DNA from: Chloroflexota bacterium
GTDB lineage: Bacteria; Chloroflexota; UBA6077; CF-72
Direction: 5' to 3'
DNA: 7,322 bases
Assembly: GCA_019247135.1 (NCBI GenBank)
Contig: JAFAPL010000794.1
Span: forward strand, 1-7,322
The notes below the pieces were generated by a model. The model searched no databases. It was not told the DNA's origin and saw only the letters and a list, made by a program, of their open reading frames with translations. This document shows positions 1 through 6,207 of this stretch, one piece after another; positions within the stretch are counted from its first letter, which is position 1, and every line of letters begins with the position of its first letter. The position numbers and the translations under genes were made by a program.

Positions 1-493
1 TCGGTCGGCCTTCGGCTTCCCGGCGCGCTCTGTCGGCGGCGCTGCCGTACGGACTTCCGCTGCCAGCCTCGACGTAGTCCCGCAGGCTCGCCATGTAGTG
101 GTTCCAGCTGCGCGTGCACATGTCGATGCACTCGAGTTCCTCGCTCAGTCCCTGGTGGTGGAAGTGGAGCTCGGATGTGTCGCGGTCGACGCGGGAGATG
201 CTGAACGTGGGCCTGGTCCCGATCCAGTCGGGGAGGAAGGGACAGTCGGTGACCGTCCATCGGACCGCCATGGGCCGGGTTGCCTCGTCGACGTGGATGA
301 CGAGTGGTTCGGGGGCGTTCATGACGAACCTGAGCTCGCCGCCGGTCTGGCCGGAGCCGGTGGCAGGGTTCCACCATGCGGCGACACCGGTGGGGGTGGT
401 GAGCGCATCGAAGAGTGCGTCGGGCGAGGCGTTCACGCGAATGGTCGTCTGGTAGTCCGCCGGAGGTGCGGAGAGCTGTTCGGTGCGTGTCAT
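1..493 (-). CDS. SRPBCC/AHSA1-like domain protein (partial, C-terminus off the left edge)
   Basis: About 164 residues are visible, starting MTRTEQLSAPPADYQTTIRV; the reading frame is still open at base 1, so the C-terminus is missing. The layout is that of the START-like AHSA1 family: a first strand (DYQTTIRVNAS), the helix after it (PDALFDALTTPTGVAAWW), then strands ending in FHHQGL and a long C-terminal helix (CTRSWNHYMASLRDYVEAG). The family forms a hydrophobic ligand-binding cup; the ligand here is unknown. The ATG overlaps the stop codon of the ArsR-like gene as ATGA, and an AAAGGAA ribosome-binding site at 503-509 lies inside the end of that gene, which supports this start and translational coupling. 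It is the last visible gene of the operon and only distantly resembles the first SRPBCC protein. Family assignment is firm; biochemical role is unknown. Confidence 0.85.
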   Translation of the reverse strand, partial: MTRTEQLSAPPADYQTTIRVNASPDALFDALTTPTGVAAWWNPATGSGQTGGELRFVMNAPEPLVIHVDEATRPMAVRWTVTDCPFLPDWIGTRPTFSISRVDRDTSELHFHHQGLSEELECIDMCTRSWNHYMASLRDYVEAGSGSPYGSAADRARREAEGRP

Positions 494-876
494 TGCGAAG
501 AGTTCCTTTCAATTCGATTTGCGGTTTCCGTGGTACGAGCTGGTGCTGACCGGTCGAGATGGTCCCGTAGCGCTTCGAGGCGGTGGTCCCAGTCGTGGGC
601 CAACGCGGCCAGGAACTGCTGCGCCACCTGCACGGGCGCGGAGTGGAGGCGGTAGCGGACCCGCCGCCGCTCGCCGGGCTCGGCGATCACGACATCCGCG
701 TCGGCCAGCAGGACGAGGTGTTTGGCGATCGCCTGGCGCGTAATCGGCAGGCGCTCGGCCAGCTCCGTGGCGGTGGCCGGACCCTGCGCGGCCAGCGTTG
801 CCAGGATGGCTCGCCGGGTAGGGTCGGCCAGTGCGGTGAAGACCTGCTCCGCGATCAGCTCGACGTCATCTGTCAT
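490..876 (-). CDS. ArsR-like winged-helix transcriptional regulator
   Basis: This is a 128-residue protein beginning MTDDVELIAEQVFTALADPT, the usual length for ArsR-type repressors. The segment ALADPTRRAILATLA (about residues 15-29) is the typical first helix pair. TELAERLPITRQAIAKHLVLL is the helix-turn-helix, and GERRRVRYRL is the beta wing. I see no ELCVCDL-type metal motif, so it is probably not a metal sensor; it belongs to the branch found next to SRPBCC genes. The frame is open much further upstream, but ATG at 876 is preferred: the protein then begins at the normal point of the domain and overlaps the upstream gene's stop by 11 bases. There is no strong ribosome-binding site, so translation is probably coupled. 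It is the likely repressor binding the two inverted repeats in the operon promoter, which is inference from position. Confidence 0.9.
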   Translation of the reverse strand: MTDDVELIAEQVFTALADPTRRAILATLAAQGPATATELAERLPITRQAIAKHLVLLADADVVIAEPGERRRVRYRLHSAPVQVAQQFLAALAHDWDHRLEALRDHLDRSAPARTTETANRIERNSSQ

Positions 877-1297
877 CGAGATACTCGGCCAGCTCGCCGA
901 GCTCGCTCGTCCATCCCTCGGCGTGGCTGTCGTAGGTCTCGCGGCGCGAATCGAGGGGCAGCTGCGCGAAACCGGTCTCGGCGACCCGCAGCCGCGTGCC
1001 GGCCGCGAGCGGCTGGAGGGTGAACTCGACGTAAGTGCGGCGTGGGTCGTCCTCGGGCAGGTCGGGCAAGCGCCAGGTGAACCCGAACACGGCCGACTCT
1101 TCGACCCGTTCGACCCGCATCTCGACGGTGAGACCACTTTTGAAGGTCATCTCGGCGCCACCTCCTGGGCGAAGGTCGATCGTCGCCTTGTCACCGAACC
1201 AGGCGGACAGGCCTTCGGAGGTGGTGAGCGCGGCCCACACCTTCGCGGGCGGGTGAGCGAGGTCTATGGTCCGCTCGATGCGGTCGGGAAACGCCAT
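866..1297 (-). CDS. SRPBCC/AHSA1-like domain protein
   Basis: This 143-residue protein starting MAFPDRIERTIDLAHPPAKV is a complete AHSA1/START-like domain. It has the first strand plus PPAKVWAALTTSEGLSAWFG, a glycine-rich turn (DLRPGGGAEM), the strand pair VEMRVERVEESAVFGFTW, the strand TYVEFTLQPLAAGTRLRVAE and a C-terminal helix (GWTSELGELAEYLDDR). Length is normal for the family. A strong AGGAGGG ribosome-binding site at 1303-1309, five bases before ATG 1297, fixes the start; the frame is open 47 codons further upstream, but that part is the promoter and operator region. It is the first gene of the three-gene operon and overlaps the ArsR-like gene by 11 bases. The sandwich of a repressor between two SRPBCC proteins suggests that they sense or handle a small hydrophobic molecule; the ligand is unknown. 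Confidence 0.9.
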   Translation of the reverse strand: MAFPDRIERTIDLAHPPAKVWAALTTSEGLSAWFGDKATIDLRPGGGAEMTFKSGLTVEMRVERVEESAVFGFTWRLPDLPEDDPRRTYVEFTLQPLAAGTRLRVAETGFAQLPLDSRRETYDSHAEGWTSELGELAEYLDDR

Positions 1298-1314
1298 CGC
1301 AGCCCTCCTCAGTA

Positions 1315-1330
1315 GCAACCAGTTGGTTGC
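1315..1330. promoter_or_regulatory. Probable ArsR operator 2 (immediately downstream of -10)
   Basis: GCAACCA-GT-TGGTTGC is an inverted repeat with seven-base arms. It starts one base downstream of the -10 box and covers the expected transcription start, with centres 25 bases from operator 1. A dimer here together with one on operator 1 would block RNA polymerase. Spacing and near-identity support a real paired operator. Confidence 0.6.
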
Positions 1331-1331
1331 A

Positions 1332-1360
1332 ATACTATGGCAACCGACTGGTTGCGTCAA
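1332..1360 (-). promoter_or_regulatory. Sigma-70-type promoter of the SRPBCC/ArsR operon
   Basis: On the minus strand, TTGACG (1360-1355) matches the -35 consensus in five of six bases. It is followed, after exactly 17 bases, by TAGTAT (1337-1332), a four-of-six -10 box with the key T, A and final T. Transcription would start near 1325, about 28 bases before the ATG at 1297. Both elements interlock with inverted repeats, as expected for a repressible promoter. Confidence 0.6.
1340..1355. promoter_or_regulatory. Probable ArsR operator 1 (between -35 and -10)
   Basis: GCAACC-GACT-GGTTGC is an inverted repeat with six-base arms. It fills the spacer between the -35 and -10 boxes. Its reverse complement differs from operator 2 by a single base, so the two sites look like the same binding motif. 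The likely ligand is the ArsR-like protein encoded in this operon, which is inferred from position. Confidence 0.6.
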
Positions 1361-1436
1361 GAGTCTGCGGCCGGACGCCGGCGGCGGGTCCGTGCCCGCA
1401 CCCCTCGGTCCACCGCGGGGCATATGGTGGTCCTGC

Positions 1437-2372
1437 ATGCGTCCTTTTCGGTTTGGACTTCAGATCGGACCTGCCAGCCCGGATGACCTGCGTCGGCTCG
1501 CGCGCGACGCCGAGGCCGCCGGCTTCGACGTGATCCACACCTCGGATCACGTGGCCGACGGTTGGGCCCCGCTCGCTCCATTGATGGCGGCCGCCGATGT
1601 GACAACTCGGCTGAGAATCTGTCCGCTGGTGCTCAACAACGACTTCTATCACCCGGCGTATCTGGCGCGAGAACTTGCAAGCATCGATCGCCTCAGCAAC
1701 GGCCGACTGGAGGTCGGTATCGGCGCCGGCCACGCCTTTACCGAGTACACGGCCGTTGGCCAGCGCTTCGACCCACCAGCGCTGAGGAAGTCGCGAATGG
1801 CGGAGTCCGTGGAGATCCTGCGGCGATTGTTATCTGGCGAGGAGGTAACGTTCAGAGGCCAGCACTACCAGTTGAATGGGGTGCGCACCCTGCGCGCGCG
1901 GCAGGACCACGTGCCATTTCTCATTGGAGTCAACGGCAGATCCGCCCTGGCGCATGCGGCGCGGCACGCCGACATCATCGGACTGACCATGCTCGGTCGA
2001 ACATTGGAGGATGGCAAGCGTCACGAGGTCCGCTGGGACTCCGACCGGCTGGAGCGGACGATCGGGTACATCCGTGAGCAGGCGGCCGAGCGATGGGAGC
2101 AGCTAGAACTCAATGCGCTCGTCCAACGTGTCATCATCACTCCCGACAGACGTGCGGCCGCCCAGGAGTTCGTCGGGGAAGTGAATGGCCTCAGTCTGCA
2201 GGACGCGCTCGACACGCCGTTTCTGGCAATTGGTACACACGCTGAGATGGCCGAGCACCTGCTGCAGTGCCGCGAGCGCTGGCGGATCTCGTACTACAGC
2301 GTCCGCGACCTGGAGGGTTTCGCGCCGGTGATCAGTCGGCTCCGGCGTGTCGAGTCGGATGCTGATGCGTGA
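1437..2372 (+). CDS. LLM-class (luciferase-like) flavin/F420-dependent oxidoreductase
   Basis: This 311-residue protein begins MRPFRFGLQIGPASPDDLRR. It is a luciferase-like TIM-barrel oxidoreductase, probably using coenzyme F420; it resembles the MSMEG_2516-type subgroup as I recall it. Landmarks are the first strand FRFGLQI, FDVIHTSDHV at about residues 30-39, HPAYLARELASIDRLSNGR followed by LEVGIGAGH (about 72-99, the family's most recognisable stretch), a helix rich in charged residues (SRMAESVEILRRLL, 119-132) and VPFLIGVNGRSALAHAARHA (about 159-178). Substrate cannot be read from sequence. The open frame extends upstream to 1266, but that portion crosses the operator region and is not protein-like; ATG 1437 begins exactly at the family's first strand. 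The ribosome-binding site is weak (GGTGG). A TATGGT box at 1423-1428 could be a -10 element giving a nearly leaderless transcript, but that is weak evidence. Divergent from the SRPBCC operon. Confidence 0.9.
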   Translation: MRPFRFGLQIGPASPDDLRRLARDAEAAGFDVIHTSDHVADGWAPLAPLMAAADVTTRLRICPLVLNNDFYHPAYLARELASIDRLSNGRLEVGIGAGHAFTEYTAVGQRFDPPALRKSRMAESVEILRRLLSGEEVTFRGQHYQLNGVRTLRARQDHVPFLIGVNGRSALAHAARHADIIGLTMLGRTLEDGKRHEVRWDSDRLERTIGYIREQAAERWEQLELNALVQRVIITPDRRAAAQEFVGEVNGLSLQDALDTPFLAIGTHAEMAEHLLQCRERWRISYYSVRDLEGFAPVISRLRRVESDADA

Positions 2373-2402
2373 TTCTTTCGGCTCGATGAGCGCTTGTGTC
2401 GA

Positions 2403-3215
2403 CTATGGCGTGCCATGTGGGCGGCCCCAGGCGAGCGTGGTCTCGACGCGCAGCTGGAGCCTGTCTGAGACACATTGAATTTCACCGTCGCCGCGAAGCT
2501 CGGCCAATACTCGCCGTAGCTCGTCGTCGAAGGCGCGGGCGGCGACTTCACCCATTGCGGAGCGGGCAAAGCTGCGCTGCGAATGACGGCACTCCAGGTA
2601 ATCCTCGACGGTGGGTTGCCAGAGCTCCGGTCCAAAGCGGCGCGTGCCAACGAGCGTGAACAGGTCGCGTTGCTGCAGCTCGCTCAACAGATCCACATCT
2701 TGCCACGGCACCATGGAGTGACGCATCAGCACAGGTTGAATGCGCGCTCGGACAGCGGCTGGTCCTCCAAAATCACGTCCAACGATCGCCACGCATCCAT
2801 TCGGCGCCAGCATGTCGGCGAGGCGAGGGAGAGCGATCTGCCAATCCATCCAGTGCAGGCTCTCCCCAGCGGTCACGAGCGCATACGGTGGCTCCAACTG
2901 AACGTCTTCGACGGCGCCGATGATCCAACGCACATTCGAGGCCGCGCCACCCGGAAGCTGTCGGCCCGCTTCGATCATGCCGGCTGAGAAATCGACCGCG
3001 TCGACCTGCTCGACGAGCGGCGCCAGTCGTCGGGCGATATCGCCAGTTCCGCAACCGATGTCGAGGACCCGCCGTGGCTGATCCGTGGCGAGCTCGCCGA
3101 GAAACAGCATGGCGGCATCGGCATATGGCGGCCGTGACGGATACGCCGCGATCACATCAGGATCCTTGAACCAGGCTGCGTATTTGCTGTCGTAGAGCGC
3201 GGGCTTGGGCCGCAT
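2403..3215 (-). CDS. Class I SAM-dependent methyltransferase
   Basis: This 270-residue protein begins MRPKPALYDSKYAAWFKDPD. It has a Rossmann-type methyltransferase core: motif I VLDIGCGTG at residues 50-58 (SAM binding), the acidic end of strand 2 in VDAVDFS (D75, ribose contact), and the post-motif segment ALVTAGESLHWMDW (about 112-125), seen in Methyltransf_11/25-type proteins that act on small molecules. The C-terminal half (about 150-260) is a variable substrate cap with no motif I recognise. The frame continues upstream to 3533 but overlaps the LysM gene there, so ATG 3215 is the best start; its ribosome-binding site is weak (GGA). It converges with the oxidoreductase gene (30-base gap) and lies 52 bases downstream of the LysM gene, so it could be transcribed from there. 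The substrate is unknown. Confidence 0.9.
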   Translation of the reverse strand: MRPKPALYDSKYAAWFKDPDVIAAYPSRPPYADAAMLFLGELATDQPRRVLDIGCGTGDIARRLAPLVEQVDAVDFSAGMIEAGRQLPGGAASNVRWIIGAVEDVQLEPPYALVTAGESLHWMDWQIALPRLADMLAPNGCVAIVGRDFGGPAAVRARIQPVLMRHSMVPWQDVDLLSELQQRDLFTLVGTRRFGPELWQPTVEDYLECRHSQRSFARSAMGEVAARAFDDELRRVLAELRGDGEIQCVSDRLQLRVETTLAWGRPHGTP

Positions 3216-3267
3216 CAGTCCGTGGATGTCACTCTTGACTGAGGCGGGTGCCCGCGGGCCAGCTCGG

Positions 3268-4548
3268 CTACTCGCCGCCGGGCGACAGAATGGTGACCTG
3301 GCGTGTCCTGGCACCCAGCCGTCGCGCACTCGCGGCATCCGGATACCACACGTCGAAGACATTGCCGCGAACCGCGCTTCCAGTGTCCTCGACCGTGAAG
3401 ACCGTATCGCCCAGGCCCTCGATACGCAGGCGGGTACCGAACGGGAACAGGCGCGTATCCGCAGCAACCGTACCCCAGTGCACCGTCGTTCCAGACGCGG
3501 TGCGCGTGCTGACGGCGCCGGCGCCCAGCGCATAGCCCGTCACCATCGCGGTGATCTGACCGGTGGACGAGGATGCCGCTCGCGCAGGGGCGGCCGCCGC
3601 GCGCGGCGCAGCGGGCGCCTGCGCTGGCCTGCTGGCGGGTGTGGATGTGGATGTGGGTGCGGGCATCGGCGGGGCTGGTGGTGGAGGAGCAGTGCTCTGC
3701 GCGGTCGCCGGCGGGGCCGTTGCTCCGATCGGCATGACGAGCGTCATGCCGATCACGATGCGATCCGGGTCTTCGAGGCCGTTCACCCGCAGGAGTGCGT
3801 TTGCGTCCACGGAATATTGCCAGGCAATGTCGCCCAGAGTATCGCCGGCCTGCACCACGTGCTCCGGCTGGTGCGAGGACACCTGGAGCTGCGTGCCGGG
3901 CCGGATCACGTCCGGATTCTCCAGCCCATTCATCGTCACCAGGGCGAGGATGTCCAGCTTGAAGGCTTCGGCGATCGATCGCAACGTATCGCCATCTTGC
4001 ACAACGTACGTACTGGCGGCCGACTGATCGGTGGTGGCAGGCGCCGCCGCGGAGGGCGCCGGATCGGGTGCGGCCGCGGATGTCGTCTGATCGTGCGCCG
4101 GCAGGGTTGCCGCGGCCTGCGTCGAGGCCGCCTGGACCGCGCGCTGGGCGAAGCGCACGCCCGGTATGACCAGCGTTTCGCCCGCGGCCAGGTCGTCGCC
4201 CGAGTCGAGCCCGTTCGCCGAGACGAGCTCGGTCGCGGTCACGTCGTACTCGTTCGCGATGTCGATCAGCGTATCGCCGCTCCGCACGGTCCGTAGGACG
4301 CCATCCACGGGCGGGACGACAAGAGACTGACCGACTTTCAGCAGATCTGGGTTCTCCAGGGCATTGGCGGCCATCACACTGACGGGGCTGAGACCGTACT
4401 GGGCGGCGACGTCCTGCACGGTCTCGCCGGGCTGGACGACGTGGACCTGCGTCCTGGCCTGCGCGTCCGCGGCGGGGGTCGCGTGGGCGAACACGCCGAC
4501 GCCGAGCAGCGATCCGAGCAAAAAAAGGCGCGCGTTCATCTGAGGCAT
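3268..4548 (-). CDS. Secreted LysM-repeat and 3D-domain cell-wall protein
   Basis: The protein has 426 residues. An N-terminal signal peptide (MNARLFLLGSLLGVGVFAHA, residues 4-23) probably ends at about residues 28-31 (ADAQA). Four LysM peptidoglycan-binding repeats follow at about 35-79, 85-129, 180-224 and 229-274. Each has the GDT/GET turn, a central NxL..PD-type segment and a closing G..LVVP-type strand. The second and third are separated by an Ala/Thr/Pro linker (131-178). After a Pro/Ala-rich linker (275-328) comes a 3D domain (about 332-421) with its three conserved aspartates visible as AADTRLFPFGT (D364), VEDTG (D388) and FDVWYP (D399). This double-psi barrel fold is shared with lytic transglycosylases, so the protein probably binds and may cleave peptidoglycan outside the membrane. 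ATG 4548 and the in-frame ATG 4539 are both possible starts; neither has a strong ribosome-binding site. Confidence 0.92.
   Translation of the reverse strand: MPQMNARLFLLGSLLGVGVFAHATPAADAQARTQVHVVQPGETVQDVAAQYGLSPVSVMAANALENPDLLKVGQSLVVPPVDGVLRTVRSGDTLIDIANEYDVTATELVSANGLDSGDDLAAGETLVIPGVRFAQRAVQAASTQAAATLPAHDQTTSAAAPDPAPSAAAPATTDQSAASTYVVQDGDTLRSIAEAFKLDILALVTMNGLENPDVIRPGTQLQVSSHQPEHVVQAGDTLGDIAWQYSVDANALLRVNGLEDPDRIVIGMTLVMPIGATAPPATAQSTAPPPPAPPMPAPTSTSTPASRPAQAPAAPRAAAAPARAASSSTGQITAMVTGYALGAGAVSTRTASGTTVHWGTVAADTRLFPFGTRLRIEGLGDTVFTVEDTGSAVRGNVFDVWYPDAASARRLGARTRQVTILSPGGE
3728..3755. repeat. 28-bp near-perfect palindrome inside the LysM/3D gene
   Basis: Arms GATCGGCATGACG (3728-3740) and CGTCATGCCGATC (3743-3755) pair perfectly over 13 bases around a two-base centre. 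It lies in the codons at the end of the fourth LysM repeat (IGMTLVMPI). It may be a chance product of the protein sequence, or a hairpin or protein-binding site. Confidence 0.7.
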
Positions 4549-4589
4549 TACTCAGCTCTGTTAGGACAGACTACCGGTCTGCCGAGTTG

Positions 4590-4610
4590 CGTGGGCCGGC
4601 GGGGCCCACG
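4590..4610. repeat. GC-rich stem-loop upstream of the LysM gene
   Basis: CGTGGGCC (4590-4597) pairs perfectly with GGCCCACG (4603-4610) around a five-base loop. It lies 42 bases upstream of the LysM start. No T-run follows on either strand, so it is not a standard intrinsic terminator; it may be a leader structure or a factor-dependent end for the NirK-like transcript. Confidence 0.5.
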
Positions 4611-4660
4611 GCATGCCGGTGCTGCCCTGACGGGACGTGTTGCCACTCGGCGTGTTGCTC

Positions 4661-4749
4661 GGCTTGTGCACGACAGTCTGCTGCCGCGTGCCGCTTGGCT
4701 TGTGCACGACAGTCTGCTGCCGCGTGCTGCCGGCTTGTGCACGACAGTC
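4661..4749. repeat. Three-copy direct repeat of about 36 bp
   Basis: The 18-base core GGCTTGTGCACGACAGTC occurs exactly three times, at 4661-4678, 4697-4714 and 4732-4749 (periods 36 and 35). After the first two cores comes a near-identical filler beginning TGCTGCCGCGTGC, so these are tandem copies rather than a CRISPR with unique spacers. The core contains the palindrome GTGCAC. On the minus strand, GCACG in the filler can pair with CGTGC in the core, so each unit could fold into a small hairpin. The array lies 113-201 bases upstream of the LysM start, just downstream of the NirK-like stop. It may be a minisatellite or a set of regulator sites. Confidence 0.85.
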
Positions 4750-4782
4750 GAGTGCGGGCGATCTGCACTGAGTGGCCTCTTT

Positions 4783-6083
4783 TCAGGGCTGCGGCTGTTC
4801 GGTGATCGTGAACGGGCTGTCTGGTGCGACCGGCACAGGCGTGCCTGAGTCGTGATGTGCGTTCTGCTCGAACTCGGCCAGACTATCGGCGCCCTGCACT
4901 TGCAAGTGCGCGAATGCGTCCTTCTCGAGGCGCGTGATGTGGTGGTCTTCCATCATGTACAGCCCGGGCACCGTCAGCGTGAGTTCGGTCATCGTCGCAC
5001 CGCCAGGTGGCACCAGGGTCGTCTGGACGTCGGTCAATGCCTCGGCCGCGCCCTCCGGGTGAACCAGGTCCCAGGCCAGCCCGACCACGTGGAAGGCCGA
5101 GTCCAGATTCGGTCCGCCGACGCCGAAGAAAAAGCGCACGCGCTCGCCCACGGAAGCCAGCATGGCCCGTTCGTCCGTCAACGAACCAACGCTGCCGTTA
5201 TACATGACGTAATCAGGTTGCTCGTGCAGCAGTTTGTCGAATGCGAAGTCATGCAAGCCCGCGGCAGCCGGGTCGCCCTGCAGGTACGCCTCACTCTGCA
5301 TGACGTAGAACTCGCGATCGACCGGTGGGAACCCCTGCGGCGGCTCCATCCCCGGTGGATTCGTCAACGTCAGCTCGACCGTGTCACCCTGGCGCACACG
5401 AATCATTGGACCTGGCACCGTGCCGCCGAAGGTCCAGTAGCGAAAGCCAACACCATCCGCGAGCTGCCCCACCACTTCCTCGATGGCCAGGTTCACCTTG
5501 ACCAGTTCCGAATCGCTGCGATGCACGGGTGGGGCGACCGGGCCCTGCGGAACACGTGGCGTATCGGGCGGCAGCGGCGCCAACGCCGTCTGAGGCGTCG
5601 TCTGTGCGGTCGCGTTGATGGCGGCGGGCGCTTGCGCATTGGGCTCGCCGAGCCGGAGCTGCGAGCTCATGCCGGCCGCTTCGTGCCCTGGAACAGTGCA
5701 TACAAACGAGAGGTCAGCGGCTGACGGAAAGACGACCGTCGCCGTCACGGTCTGACCAGCAGGCGCAACCAGGTGGGTACCGGTTGCCTCGAGATGCAGG
5801 TTGTGCTCGAGCGTGCCCTCGTTCTCGAACGTTATCGTCACAGGCTTACCAGCCGCGACGCGTGGCGTGCTCGCCTGAAACTTGAATTTCAAGTTTCGCT
5901 CGCAGTGACGCGCAGCTCGGTTGGCGCGGCGGCTGCCTGTCGTTGAAGCGCGGCGCTCGGCACGCAAGCGACAGCGAGGGCGCCAATGCCGATGACAACT
6001 ACGAACACCTGGCGCAACGTGAGCCATTGACGTGGCGGAGGTGGCTCCTGGGGCAGCGGGGGAGGCCGGTCGCATGTGTTCAT
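4783..6083 (-). pseudogene. nirK: Cupredoxin-NirK fusion, frameshifted and lacking the catalytic copper-binding segment
   Basis: Two frames make one gene. The first (6083 to about 5895) starts MNTCDRPPPLPQEPPPPRQW, followed by one hydrophobic segment (LRQVFVVVIGIGALAVAC, a membrane anchor or weak lipobox ending at C40). A missing base near 5889-5897 moves reading into the second frame, which begins NLKFKFQAS and runs to 4783. Next is a complete single cupredoxin domain (about 5895-5645) with type 1 copper ligands visible: His in LEHNL, and Cys, His, Met in FVCTVPGHEAAGM. After a Pro/Ala linker comes a NirK body: FRYWTFGGTVPGPMIRVRQG, then DREFYVMQSEAY, FFFGVGGPNLDSAFHVVG and MEDHHITRLEK. Between LTLTNPPG and MEPPQGFPPVDREF roughly 75 residues usual in NirK are absent. 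That segment carries the type 1 ligands and most type 2 ligands of the enzyme. Two second-domain active-site histidines remain (in SAFHVVG and EDHH). As read, it cannot be a working nitrite reductase. An AGGAAGG lies 11 bases before ATG 6083. Confidence 0.75.
5877..5897. repeat. 21-bp perfect palindrome at the NirK-like frameshift
   Basis: GAAACTTGAA (5877-5886) and TTCAAGTTTC (5888-5897) pair over ten bases around one central base. The point where the signal-anchor frame and the cupredoxin frame must join falls within this palindrome. Hairpins of this kind promote deletion in vivo and can also cause sequencing or assembly indels. Confidence 0.8.
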
Positions 6084-6155
6084 GACTGTGCGGACCTTCC
6101 TGCGGCCGAACCACGCGCCCGTGGGCCTCTCGTCGGCCGGCCGCGTAATCGAAAG

Positions 6156-6207
6156 CCAAACTAACTGGCTACGTGCCTCCAACCGATGGCGTAACCAGTT
6201 AGTCTGG
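6156..6207. repeat. 18-bp imperfect inverted repeat upstream of the NirK-like gene
   Basis: The left arm CCAAACTAACTGGCTACG (6156-6173) and right arm CGTAACCAGTTAGTCTGG (6190-6207) are complementary at 16 of 18 positions, separated by 16 bases. Each arm also lies within a smaller dyad: AGCCA-N7-TGGCT at 6154-6170 and AACCAG-N5-CTGGTT at 6193-6209. It lies 73-124 bases before the NirK-like ATG, where a regulator could bind. No T-run follows, which argues against a terminator. Confidence 0.6.

Larger units (their letters stand above)
4549..4782. other. Non-coding region between the NirK-like and LysM genes
   Basis: These 234 bases contain no convincing gene. They hold a GC-rich hairpin and a three-copy tandem repeat, described separately, and must include the LysM gene promoter. 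I see only a weak -10-like TAGTCT box on the minus strand, about 30 bases before the LysM start, without a recognisable -35 partner. Confidence 0.6.

Noticed and set aside
98..1315. Several plus-strand open frames opposite the SRPBCC/ArsR operon
   Set aside because: They are antisense shadows of three well-supported overlapping genes. None has a good ribosome-binding site or protein-like sequence.
1266..1436. Upstream extension of the oxidoreductase to 1266
   Set aside because: It would translate through the promoter and operators of the divergent operon, and the family fold begins at the ATG at 1437.
3205..4296. Long plus-strand open frame (363 codons) opposite the LysM gene
   Set aside because: It is antisense to a clear signal-peptide, LysM and 3D protein. 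Its translation is low-complexity Arg/Gly sequence with no domain, as expected from the reverse of a GC-rich gene.
4548..4742. Small minus-strand gene with a 12-residue repeat across the tandem array
   Set aside because: The second period is 35 bases, which breaks the frame. The peptide is Arg/Ser/Cys-rich without a ribosome-binding site, and the frame runs into the LysM start.
4661..4749. CRISPR array
   Set aside because: The sequence between the cores is itself repeated nearly unchanged, there are only three cores, and no cas genes are present.
4852..5724. Plus-strand open frame (290 codons) opposite the NirK-like gene
   Set aside because: It has no recognisable domain, and the opposite strand has clear cupredoxin and NirK motifs.
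5896..6159. Minus-strand extension of the cupredoxin frame to an ATG at 6159
   Set aside because: The 88 extra residues are His/Arg-rich without a signal peptide, whereas the other frame over the same stretch gives a good anchor and joins the cupredoxin with a one-base correction.
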